Shown here in pieces: positions 51,543 through 62,192 of a DNA stretch of 64,000 nucleotides (positions are counted from its first letter, which is position 1; each line of letters starts with the position of its first letter). The notes under the pieces were generated by a model. It was not told the origin of the DNA, did no database searches, and was given only the letters and a program-made list of their open reading frames with translations. The position numbers and the translations under genes are program-made. Source of the stretch: Steinernema hermaphroditum (Eukaryota > Nematoda > Chromadorea > Rhabditida > Steinernematidae); NCBI GenBank assembly GCA_030435675.1, contig CM059625.1, positions 1,612,001 through 1,676,000 of the forward strand, in the 5' to 3' direction.

Positions 51543-52525
51543 CTGTTCCCGTAAATATTTCAAGCCGCACTCAACAGGCCAGAAATCCCACTATCTTCGA
51601 TCGAAATCCCAAAGATGGATTGTGTGAAATCTGACCGTAAAGCGCAGGTCGAAACTACAGTTCGGAACAGTTAGTCGACAGCCTATTAATGAGACTTCTT
51701 CTGGTGCCGCTTTTATTTTCTGGGTGATCATTTTCCCTCCAGAAAATAAAAGGACATCTGAAGACGACCCACAAAGAGCGAATATTGCACTGTTCAGGGA
51801 GACGCAGGATACTTGTCGTCTGGTGAGGGATCCACTTCGGGCAGATTCGGAATGGTATCCGATGCGGCTTTGTGTCGAAACAACACGAGGAGAGAAGTGC
51901 TGAGCAGGCAACGGTGGCCAACTTTTATGCAATCTGAACCGACTGTGCAGACTGAATCCCATGATGACTCTGCGTCCTCCTGATTCATGGTCTGTCGGCA
52001 TCTCTTTGATGGGGGATACAGGGGATTTCTGATTCAGGTGTTCTGCTTGCACGTGAGGATTCGCACAGTGACCAATTCCGATGACTCTGGACGAAACGTG
52101 AGACATCAAAGAATTGCCGACAGTCCTAGGCGCCTCACTGGCGCCTCTGTTTTATCTGTGATGAACTGGGATCTGTGATTCATATTTTTTGGCCTTTCAC
52201 ATGGAATTGCCCGTTTGCAAGACGTTTAACCTGTTTGAGTTGTGGACAATGCAAGTCGAAGGTGATCATGTAAAGTCACAGAATTACACAAGACCACGTT
52301 GCGAAAGACTCGAAAAAACGGCTCATTTACAGGATAAACCTCAACTCGACTACAACTGATAAACGCATCATAATTCAATCATGTTTTGTAGCGTTGACAT
52401 AGATCGTTGAGACGGCTTTCTGATGAATCACCATACTGCCGCTTTAAGCAGTTGATAAATGCTGCACACACACGGAAGAAATGTTGCCTTCCGCCAGTGT
52501 AGTTATAAGCGTTCTAACGCTCTAG

Positions 52526-52762
52526 ATGTTTCTCCACTTCCAAGTGGTCGTTGCGATCATATTATTCTTCCTCGTTCCTTATTCCTCCTCTCAATTGTTC
52601 GACTGCTATTGGACGACATGCTATTCTTTTCTTGCTGACCAAGCTGCGGATCATGCCCAGTGCAAATCGCCCTATCGGAACGCTGGTCTGTCGCATTGTG
52701 GTGTGCTCGACCTGATGAAGAGCAAGTGTTGTTTGCTGAACTCCCGAGTTCCTAGTTTGTAA
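52526..52762 (+). CDS. small secreted cysteine-rich protein
   Basis: A single open frame of 78 residues. Residues 1-23 are a strong signal peptide (VVVAIILFFLVPYSSSQ). The 55-residue mature part has six cysteines: CYWTTC at its start, one after HAQ, one in SHCGV, and a C-terminal KCC. The layout resembles small nematode secreted proteins with a CxWxxxxxxC start and a KxCC end, but I cannot name the family. An ATTAAA poly(A) variant follows at 52784-52789. Intronless structure and the absence of a nearby acceptor upstream set it apart from the other genes here. An alternative is a fragment of a longer gene. Confidence 0.62.
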   Translation: MFLHFQVVVAIILFFLVPYSSSQLFDCYWTTCYSFLADQAADHAQCKSPYRNAGLSHCGVLDLMKSKCCLLNSRVPSL

Positions 52763-53545
52763 TGGTGTACAGGTCCGTAAGAAATTAAAGGCTTACAAGT
52801 TGGAGACCGGTCGTGATGTTTTGTACAATGACATTTTTCAATAGGGAAGTGATGAAATATTAAGTCACAAATGTGTATTTTGTGCTGTGCTGTCGGAAGC
52901 ATCCAGAAATGAGTGCGATACACGGAGTAGCGTGCGAAGAAACGATTAGAGAGAGAGGCGAAATGCTGCTTTTTCCAAACGAAGGCTTAGGCATCTGTTT
53001 TGTTTACTTCTCTCCCGAATAGCCTATTCTGTGTTCCTTGTTTTCTTCAAATTCCTCATCTTTATTTCCAATTCAAGACGGAGCGAGTTGTCCGTCAGAT
53101 AGCAGTACTGTAGAATTACTGCAGCAAATTCGGCCTCATCTCCTACTAGAAACGGTTTACGTAGTACATACATGAAGCATAGAAAGCTTTAAAAGACAAG
53201 AAAGGGGATCGGCTGTCATCGCTTGCTTCATCAGTGGTCTTGGCACGAACATCCTGACGTTCTCCTCAAGGCTTCCTTATAAACTGTGTGTTCTGTTTTT
53301 CCTTTTTCTGAGACTTGTTTGAGTAGTGGCATTCTGATAGATCACACAAGAAACAAAGATCGCCGACGGTGTTCTTGTCTTCGTGAACAGAACCAAAACT
53401 GTTTCGTAAACACTCCTAGACGCACTTAGCACAGCAACAAATGTGACCCTTACGCCTGACCGATTCAGAATTTTGTGTAGCCGTTAGCCAGAGCTTTATG
53501 TACATCAATTTACATTTACATAAATAACCTATTGAGCATTTACAG
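52763..53545. other. convergent intergenic region
   Basis: Contains the 3' end of the small Cys-rich gene (plus) and should hold the 3' UTR of the TEX2-like gene (minus). No coding exon, RNA gene or notable repeat was seen. Confidence 0.45.
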
Positions 53546-56500
53546 CTATTTGTTGTAACCAGTGCTAAGGAGACCATTACCCGACATAACTGGAACAATG
53601 ACATCATCCATGTTAGGGCAGACCAGATTCTTCTCGAGTAGAATGCGTAGCTTGCCTTCGATCCAGTCGCTCACAGTTGTCATGTCTACGCTGCGGTCGC
53701 CGACCTGTGGGATGGCACGGATCGAAATGCGCGGCGGTTTGCGGAATGCGTACCTTAAGTGGCAATATAAAAAAAGGCCAGTGTGGTTAAAATCTAATAC
53801 CATAATCGATCTGACGGTGGCGGAGGTATGTTGACCGTCATCGTCCCCTCGAGAGATGTAACTTCGACATTTAATCTCAGCTGGGTCGATGAAATACCCT
53901 CCATGACCTTCTTCACAGGTTTCAGCTCAGCAGCCTCTTGGAAATATTTACTTTGCGTCAAACGGTCAACGAAGGATAGAATTCTCTTTCCGGTTTTCTC
54001 TTTGGCTGTCCTAAACGGATACGGTAGAGGACTGACAGCAGAATGTTGGCTCACCTATTCCGATCGTCACATGTCTTCGATCCGAAGTCTTCATCGGGAC
54101 TCGATTCCGGCGACTCCGGAATGTCCTCATCGGAGTATCGGTTCAGCTGTGATGAGTTGTTTAGACGACAGGCTTTCTTCACCGCCGTAACGCTTGCGGC
54201 GCTACTTTTGAGTTTCATGAGATTTACTCTTGTTTCAAGAACAAGACGTATACCACCGTGATATTTCATCTGAAGTAAATCAGGAGAATGAGTTTATAAA
54301 CAAGCAATATTAACCTCAAAATCGGTCCAAATGCCCCACTGATCGACAATTGGCGCATACACGCCCACAATTTGAGGAGCTTTTGTCCCTAAATCAAGGT
54401 TGGACAGTTCGAGAGTTTCGATGAAATACGGCAGGTGAATTGTGGCCAGCTTTGTCTGGATTTTATCACGCACCGCTTTGCACCAGTAGTCATCGCGACA
54501 AAAGTCGAAAAATATCCTAAATCCAGCACACTCCAGCATAGTTATTAGAAAACTAATGAATACCTTGTAGCCAGCACATTGACAGCCATAACGATGTCGT
54601 TAGGGGCCGGTTTTTCCGGTTGCTTCCACTTATTGCGGCCGAGATCCATCATAACAGTACCCGTTTCTTTAGACTTCTCCGAGCTGGCAGCACCCATTAC
54701 ATCCGCCAGGTATCGGTAGAACTGGAGGTGATTGCTCATATATTGCAAATACTCAAGGTTTATGGAACGTTCATCCATTTCGTTTGGCAATGAAACCGTG
54801 CGTTCTAGCTTCGCCCTTGCGCGTCTTATAGAATTGCCGTTGATCGAATGTGACGTCGCTTTCAAGTCGAACGGATCAGTCATTATGGAGGGCCGGGAGC
54901 GATATTGACTACATGCTTCGCGCAGCCTAAAGTAGTTGTATTCAAATATGCAATGCCAACCTTAATGCCTACCTGTGAAACCAGCGCTCTTTTTCACGAG
55001 CAGAACGCACAAATAAGTAGATTCTGGTGGGGTTGGAACGTTGAGCGTTTTGATCCACACGCAGCTCAGCGAACGCCTTCAGATCACCGGTTGAATTCGC
55101 GCGAGTGATGTGCGCCGGAGAGCCAGTGGTTTCATCGTCCGAACTCTCTTCTGGGTCGTATCCTTCGTCCCCTTCGCGAATGTTATGGATATCGCCTGTT
55201 GTGGCCGAGCCCACTTCAACGTCGGGTACCCCTCGTCCCCCAGCAACATTGTGATCGGTTGACGATCTTGATAGAGCAGCGGTTCCCTTCTGGTCGACAG
55301 TGGTCAGTACGCTTTCGCGAGATGCCAAACGAATGTAGATGGGGTATTTGCGACTCCACCAACGGCGCTTTGCCAGGCGTTTCGGACGTAAGCTGACCTG
55401 AACGAAACATCGTGATTCAATGAAGTTTCGAACGGACTACATACCTTAGCATCCTTCAGGTCATATATGCTCTGCCCAACCAGTTTTGGTTCTGGTTCCG
55501 TAAGAGTGGGATCTGTATGGAACGAATGTTTCAAAACAGAACGCTCTGGTCGCGAGATCCGCAGCATAGACCCGTCGAGGCGCACGAGAACCGTATGAGC
55601 TTGATTAACATGATACGTAACGGAGCTGTACCGACCCCGCAGTTCATTCATCCATCCTGAAGATTGGTCATTTTCGAAATATTCGTTATTCTTACCTTTG
55701 TAAACAACATGTGATTCGTTTGACGTCTTCTTCACACACTCATTTGATATGTCACGCATAACATCATCTGGAATTCCTTTCGACGCCGTCGGTGGGAGCG
55801 GTTCGGATACGAAGAAATAGAGAAATCCGATAAACGAAAGATAGAAGCCCCATAGAATACCTAAGGGAAAGCCTAAAACGAAGTTTGTGGCGAGTGCATT
55901 ATAAGGAAACTAACAGGGCCACTTCCACGTCACTGCTATCAGGAAACAAAGAAAGGCCATTCGATGCTGGAAGAAGGGCATTGTTCGGCAGCGAGTAGCC
56001 AATGAACGCGGAAGACTTTGATGCCGCTCGTTGTCCTTATCAGAAACTCTAACGTTCACAAAGGAAGTGGTCCAGCTGAGAAAGTTCGTCACGACTGCGT
56101 TCTCGTCACCGGCCCCTCCGTTCTAAAAAGCGTGCTTTCACCAAACCGATAGCGAACAATCACAAAACAAACCGACGCGGAATCGCTTGAAACTGAAGGA
56201 GTGGAGCTGCGTGCTATCGAAACAATGGACACCTCTGATATTGCGTCCGGGTCAATGGATACTTGTAGCGACTCGTCTATCAACTCTAAACGGAAAGAAA
56301 CTGCATTACATACGCGTTTGTTGCGTTGTTTTACCTGCTTTCGGCTTTTTTGAACGCGTGACCAGTTTCTTCCCCCTGCTTTTCGCTTTATCAAGGAGTG
56401 ACGCTAATTTCCCTGGCTCTCTTGCCGAATCTGTTGACCCAACTGAATCATGGTCGCTTAAATCGACGGCGGATAGTCGATTTTTCTTTTTTAATTCTTT

Positions 56501-57330
56501 CGAAGTTAGGCTTGAGCTTGAAACTGAGAGTGACAACGATACATCATCGACGGAGTCGTTGAACTTCTCTAGGGAACCTGCCGGTCGCATGGCCACATCC
56601 CTACTCGATGAACAAGCGGATAGTGATGTGCGCTGGAGCTGCAAAATCACTATTGATTTACCGGCAAACAGTCGGTCATTTATTTATTTACTTTGCTTAT
56701 TAACCGTTAGCGCCAGAAGGCATTTGGTTCTCACCTTCTTGTAGCCTCGAGGGAGGCATACATGTTTACTTACTTTCCTCGCAGATCAAAAATCCCGGGC
56801 ACCACTTGCCCTTTTGTTAAATTATTGACCAATCCCAATAAGGAAGCGCATTTCTGAGTTACAAGAGTTCATGATGCACTTTGAAGAACGGAGACGACAC
56901 GACTCTGGTTTGTTCACGCTATAATAGGGCCAACAATCAACAGAGCCGAAGGCGTGTCTGCTCTTCGTCAACGTGGATAAAACGCTTCGGAAATAGGCTA
57001 ATGGCAAAATGAAATGTCTTCGCTTAATGCAAGGCAGTTCCGCATAGAATTACAGTATTCATTAAACGACACCATAACCACTTACGGAATAGCTCGCGAC
57101 CGGCGGATCGTACTCATCGGAATCGCCGGCTATATCTGCCATCCGTACGGACAGCAACGATGAGTTGTCGAAGGTGATTGAACGCCTCTCTGAAGTGCCG
57201 GCAAATCTCAGTTATGATAATGTGGGAATAGCACCATGCCTGAGGAGACACGTTCTCGGCTGTGGGAAGATCTTGGAGGCACAGGCGGTGGAGCGCCATA
57301 GTATATTTCGGCTGGTTGCTCTTCGACCAT
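53546..57330 (-). CDS. TEX2: TEX2-like SMP-domain lipid-transfer protein
   Basis: Thirteen minus-strand exons join in phase to 903 residues: 57330-57252, 57189-57086, 56638-56335, 56285-56173, 56122-56060, 55909-55696, 55656-55445, 55397-54973, 54926-54564, 54516-54315, 54269-54055, 54010-53801, 53753-53546. TEX2 family proteins sit in the ER membrane and are thought to move lipids at contact sites through an SMP domain. The N-terminal 220 residues are Ser-rich and disordered. Residues about 230-256 are a membrane hairpin (LGILWGFYLSFIGFLYFFV). A PH-like part follows with YKGWMNEL, VRLDGSMLRISRP and KIYDL-type QSIYDLKDAK. The SMP domain starts near 617 (RIFFDFCRDDYW) and ends with DWIEGKL and PNMDDVIVPVM. 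Introns of 39 bases (55657-55695) and 44-62 bases occur; the 39-base one is in frame and removed by homology. Exons 1-5 are assigned by phase and are less certain than 6-13. CTTTCAG ends 11 bases before the ATG. Confidence 0.9.
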
Positions 57331-59299
57331 GTTCTCAGTGCTGAAAGAGTTGAGACGTTCCTTATAAGAGCAAAATATGGAGAACGAAAGGAAATGCTGG
57401 TGATTCAGTATTTGGGCGTCGCTCACTGGTCACGGATGCCGCCGGCAGGCAAGCCAAGCACGAAGACGTGAAATAAAACAGTCCGCCCGGCGCGTTCATA
57501 TACATACATTATAAATACACTTTAAATAATAAAAAATCAATGAATTTTGCTGAGCGATTGCACTGAACGAGCGGACCGGACGAAATCTTGAAAGAGCACA
57601 TGGAACGGCGAAACAGAAGAAGCCAAACGGGTGGATGCTTGATGGACAAGGAGGGAATGGGATGGCATGCGGGCTCCTCTTGCTTGCCTCCTCTTCCACG
57701 ACCGCCATCACACAATCGGTCGGTCGGCCGGTCGGTTGAGGTCGCATGTCCGCGCGTGTGACAACGTCACGGACGGGACGGAACTGTGTTCGGTCGCCAC
57801 GAGGCGGTTAGTTCATTTGGCTTCCCCAGCCGGCTGTTCTTCACCAGCTTCCGTTTGACAATGACTCGTGTGACGAACTGGCGAACATCCTAGAAAAGAG
57901 ATGCGACCGAATCGACTTTGTCTTTTTTTGAGCTCAAAAAGAAGGGCGACGCGGAAGATCTTCTTCGCCGTCGCTTTTGAAGTGCACACATTGGCGCGCT
58001 CGCCCGCTCGAACGGTTTCGAATTGCCGCAAAAAGCGTGTGATATTGTCCGCTGAGATCTGTTGAGCGCGCCAGAACAGATCGATTTTTGTGTGGCGGTA
58101 ATCAGGCGGTTATCACGACGCGACAAGCACCCAGACAGCTGATCACAGTTACATTTGTGACACAACACGTGCGTTCGTGTACGCACCGGTCTTTGATGCA
58201 GTGGGAAAAAAGTCTAGCGAAAACAGGGTCAATAATGTGACAGTTGAGAGCTGTCATGTATGACAGAGATGTTTTGCCTCTGTGGTAGTGGAAGTTGTTA
58301 TTTATTATGATTAATCGGTAGATGCTATGACATTAAAATAGCGCTTTGTAACTTGCGCCGATTTTGGATGTGTACGTCAGAGTCGTAACTTGATTATATG
58401 AGCATCCTCGGGATATTTCCTTTTGTTTCTGAAGACCGATATGATTGATACTTTGTGAATCACTTTTCTTTTTTGATGATTCATCATACGCTTGTTAATT
58501 AAATCAAGTTTTATGGTTAGTAATTCGACGCGTCATGCCTCTATAGAGAAGCTATGTGTCCCTTTAGCAAACCCCCAACAGCCACCATCATTTGCCAAAG
58601 ATCATTTGGTAACTTATCAGCTGTACTGAGAGCCTTATGCTGATTTTACACTGACACCGGCCGTAGATCACAATGAAATTTTCAATGAACTCACTTCAGT
58701 GATTGACTGTATGGGGCAAGTGCATTGACAAGTGCATAGCGATTACAGTTCATTCGAGCATTTGGGGCGATCGCGACCACAATTATAACTTAGATGTATC
58801 GTTTCGCCACGCGTCCATCGTGTCCTTTTTCCAGGAAAATGTGATTGTGGTGCAAGTGTACTATTGAACGTCACTTGCCCAGTTGTTCGCATCGTATCGT
58901 AAAGAGCTGTTCGGTTTCTAGTCACGTAACAGTACTCTACGATGTATTTGTAGAGAGCATGATACGACCGCACGCCGCAAGCAATAATTTATACTATAAA
59001 TGCATTATAGTATAGATATTGTGCGCCGTGAATTGAAAAGCAATGTTTAGAAGAATCGTGGCCTTGGAGGAACTAATAATAGAAGGTGCAGTCGACCATT
59101 ACCAATATGCACCATACCTGGGGTGCACGAAACCGGATTTGTTTTGAAACAACAAAGACGAACGTGGGTCTTGTTTTAAATGCACATCAACAACAAGTAA
59201 CCAATTTATTCTGGCCGACATTCGAAACAAAAAACTTGACATCTGACCAACTAACGATAAGAACGGGCACTAGGTTATGGTTAACGTTGCTGTTGACGA
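57331..59299. other. upstream region of the TEX2-like gene
   Basis: Nearly 2 kb between the TEX2-like start and the 3' end of the inositol synthase gene, both on the minus strand. A GC-richer block at about 57640-58200 may be the TEX2 promoter. The segment 59205-59210 (TTTATT) is an AATAAA on the minus strand, the likely poly(A) signal of the inositol synthase gene. No other gene was recognised. Confidence 0.45.
59205..59210 (-). terminator. poly(A) signal of the inositol synthase gene
   Basis: AATAAA on the minus strand about 90 bases past the stop codon at 59300, the expected distance for cleavage and polyadenylation. Confidence 0.55.
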
Positions 59300-61161
59300 T
59301 TACTGGATCGAAGGCTTTCCCATCTTGGTGAAGAACTCGATTTGCATGTCGGTGTCGGCAGTGATGCCAGCACAAGCAGTGATGAGCTTGGTGATGGAAG
59401 TGATCTGCTTCATGAAAGCGTTGCTGACCGGAGTTCCCTGAGGGACGACGGGCGCCTTCAGCATCAAGCTGAGCAGCGAAAGCACGGGATGGAAGTGCTC
59501 GAAGTTGTTGGTTGCACCGGTTTGATACTAAAAATGGACGATCATATAATTGGCAAAAATGCGTTATACCTTGATGCGGCTGCACAGCTCGGTGATCAGC
59601 GCGAGATCAAGAATGAGCGGAGCAGCAAGCAGCGAGTCTTCGCAGGTGTTGTGGATGACAAGAGTTTGATGTCCTCCCATGAAGATGGAGCAGATGTACT
59701 CGTCCATGGCGCGTTTGCTGTCACCAACGAAGGGCACATACTTGATGACAATAACGTGGTCAGGCTTTTTGCCGTCGGGGTAAAGGATCTTGTTGGCGTT
59801 AACCATGTCGTCGACAACGGAAGCTTTGGAAATTTCCTTTGATCTAAAGAGCGCTAATTCTATTTTTCGTTGTGTCAACTTGGGGTCTACCGGAACTGAC
59901 GCTGCTCGCTCAGATTCTTTCCGTCGTTGTTGCCCAAATGGTTGTAGGAGACGATGCTTTCCGGTTTCAAACCGCTGTTAACAAGGAAGTCAACGAGAGC
60001 CGACTTCAGCTTAGTTTGTCCAGATTTGAAGTCGTCACCTCCGACAAACACTTGGTGCTAAAATGGCCTGTCAGAATTGCAAATTTATCTCAAGGCGGTA
60101 CCTTCTCAGCGAGCTCGATAATGCCAGGAGCCAGAGTGTTCTGAGGAGAACCGTTGATGTAGTGGGCTCCCTCAAGGATGGAAGCGATGGCGAAAATGTT
60201 GGACGGGGAGACCTCCTCTTCATTGGATGCGATCGACTTCAGAATTTCGTCAGCCGTCATGTTGAGGCCTTCGCGGATTTCGGAGTAACGTTCGGTGTTA
60301 GCCGTCCAGAGCACAATAACACAGTCTGTAGCGCGCAGGTCAATGAAATCGTTGCTCAGCACTAAGCCTACCTAGTTTGTGCTGTGCCTTGAATTCACGA
60401 ATGTCACGACGAATATGCTCCAAATGCTCAGCCTTCGAAGCCTTCTCGATCACATTGTTCACGCGATTCTCCTGGTTCGTCGCAATGAAGTCAGGATAGT
60501 AGATGGAAGGGCGCGGTACGATGTGTTCCATATGCGGGCGCAGCTTCTCGATAAGCTCAGGTTCGAAAACCTAACAAACAGCTTTGCTTTTGTTTGTGAA
60601 ATTCTCATCATACCTTAGCGCGAAGCATGGCTTCGTAGAGGTTGGCGTTGTTGATGTCCCACCCGTCAATGATCAGGTTGTTGGGATCGACCATGGGGAT
60701 GATCGAATTGAACGGGACATGGACTTGCGCTTCGCCGTCCCATCCGAGGTGAACGGTAGTCGATTGGGTGATGGAACCGTAGTAGTTGGCAGTCTGAACG
60801 CCGTTCCTCGTGCGCCATGACATCTTTTCACGATTGGCAATGGTGGCACCAACCACGGTGGATCCGTTGTTACCGCCGAGACCGACGAGCAGCAGACCAG
60901 TACGGCTCGGGGTGAGCTGGGTCTCAAACTTGTAGTTGTAAACTTGGGGAGTGACGTTGATGGTGCCATCATCGGAAACCTCCACCTTGTTCTTGCGGTA
61001 GGGATATTCCGAAGTCAAGGTGTCTCCATCAACGACCGAGTAAGGCGAGTTGATAACGATCTGAACAAAAAAAAAGATCTTTTCAAACATTCAAACAACC
61101 ATTTTACCTTGCTCTTCGCGGACTCAGCGTGGATACCATTGATACCGTTGTGCGATGACAT
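59300..61161 (-). CDS. inos-1: inositol-3-phosphate synthase (myo-inositol synthase)
   Basis: Seven minus-strand exons (61161-61108, 61060-60614, 60570-60372, 60325-60102, 60057-59891, 59843-59570, 59527-59300) join in phase to 530 residues, normal for the family. The enzyme converts glucose-6-phosphate to myo-inositol-3-phosphate with bound NAD in the cytosol, the first step of inositol and phosphatidylinositol supply. Landmarks in order: the NAD glycine loop [10 protein letters not shown] near residue 78, [43 protein letters not shown], and [15 protein letters not shown]. Intron 3 is 46 bases (60326-60371); its removal restores [14 protein letters not shown]. The start is the ATG giving [11 protein letters not shown], since GTTTCAG ends 36 bases upstream. 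An in-frame ATG farther upstream (near 61230) would be spliced out or lie in the outron. Confidence 0.97.
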
Positions 61162-61815
61162 GATTAGCAGCGAGGGAGAGTGACCCAGAGAGTAAACCTG
61201 AAACGACTGAACTGTGAAGGTGTCTGTCATCAGTGATCAATGGATGGAATAGGTGACTGTGCGTTTTATATACAGAAGCATCTATTGTTTATGATGGGCC
61301 AGACGGTGCACGAAACGTGATCTTGTAAACAGTTCCGCGCTTTTTTTTGCTTACATCCGTTCAGAGCGGAATGTTTCAGAAAGGGCAAAGAAAGAGCGTC
61401 GTGAGTGCTGGAGGGCCCAATTTTAAATTAGCCTCACGGACGTCTTATCGACACGGCCGTCAAGCAACGCGCACATCGTATGCGCATATGCGCGGAAGCT
61501 AATGAATGAATTGGAATCGATTGTTCTGCACGGCGCTGTCCTGCTTGAGGCGTCTCCACCTTTGTACATACCTTGGCTATATATTCTATAAAAAATATCC
61601 ATCGGAACCCATCAACCCCAATCCGTTAAATATACTTCTTTGAACAGCTTGAACGCGTCGGCTGGGGAAACACGCTGTATAGTGATCGTATTGTCATTGA
61701 ACCTGTTGTCATGGACTTATCGAGTACCGGGAGCTTGAACGTATTTATTCAGTCATAACAGAAATGAACAGCGGTCGAAGAACGTGAACGCTTCTTTTTA
61801 ATTACTGTTTACATC
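61162..61815. promoter_or_regulatory. divergent promoter region
   Basis: Separates the inositol synthase start (minus) from the small two-exon gene (plus). It includes the acceptor at 61198-61199 next to the synthase start. GC-rich patches at about 61410-61560 and an AT-rich run near 61575-61600 are visible. No specific factor site is assigned. Confidence 0.4.
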
Positions 61816-62192
61816 ATGCCCAAAATTAATGTTGTTCTCGATCTGGCTCATAGTGCAGCCTCTTTTGTACAAAAACAGATACGGGAGGATGAGAAGTAAG
61901 TTGTTCTGTCCTGTGCAATGCAGACGATTGCCAACATGTGACATCTATTAAGGGAATCAATGGGGATTAAGATTTGATCGTGCCTTCGTTTATCCTCTAG
62001 AAATGCCTATTGCCAAACGATCTATTTCAGATTGATTGAGTGTGTCGGTTCAGGGTTTGCTTGAAAACTGATACGCTTGATTTGTTTAGGGAGAACTTTG
62101 GCGTCGTTGTTACGAAATCCGATCATTATTGTGCAGAGTCCAAACGCGAAGACACACTGCCCGTGGCGACCAGCCCTTCGAAAGACTACTGA
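61816..62192 (+). CDS. small two-exon protein, function unknown
   Basis: Exon 1 (61816-61895) opens with an ATG and stops at a strong GTAAGT donor. Exon 2 (62090-62192) follows a TTTGTTTAG acceptor and joins in phase, ending in TGA, for 60 residues. The protein is hydrophilic with a helical-looking start (INVVLDLAHSAASFVQKQI), a middle part ENFGVVVTKSDHYCAESKR and a Ser/Pro-rich tail ending PSKDY. It has no signal peptide or membrane segment. I recognise no family. Strong splice signals, correct phase and a downstream ATTAAA (62248-62253) support a real gene. An alternative second exon at 62561-62596, also in phase after TTTTCAG, exists but carries no stop and has no onward partner. Confidence 0.6.

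Larger units (their letters stand above)
36723..52525. other. AT-rich gene-poor region, right part
   Basis: About 15.8 kb with no supported coding gene. It contains the retroposed element at 37.07-37.60 kb, the promoter-like cluster at 49.07 kb and the tandem duplication at 50.8-51.5 kb, each listed separately. Longer open frames (minus 43520-44038, plus 46067-46648, minus 51591-52109) have no recognisable domain. A GC-rich island at about 46220-46400 encodes a short basic stretch (MAKGRRRGKKPRRPARAV) on the minus strand, followed by a GTATGC, but no continuation was found. Confidence 0.4.

Noticed and set aside
51591..52109. A 172-codon minus-strand open frame beside the tandem duplication
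   Set aside because: Two other frames on the same strand are also open here and none shows a domain. It may be decayed repeat DNA.
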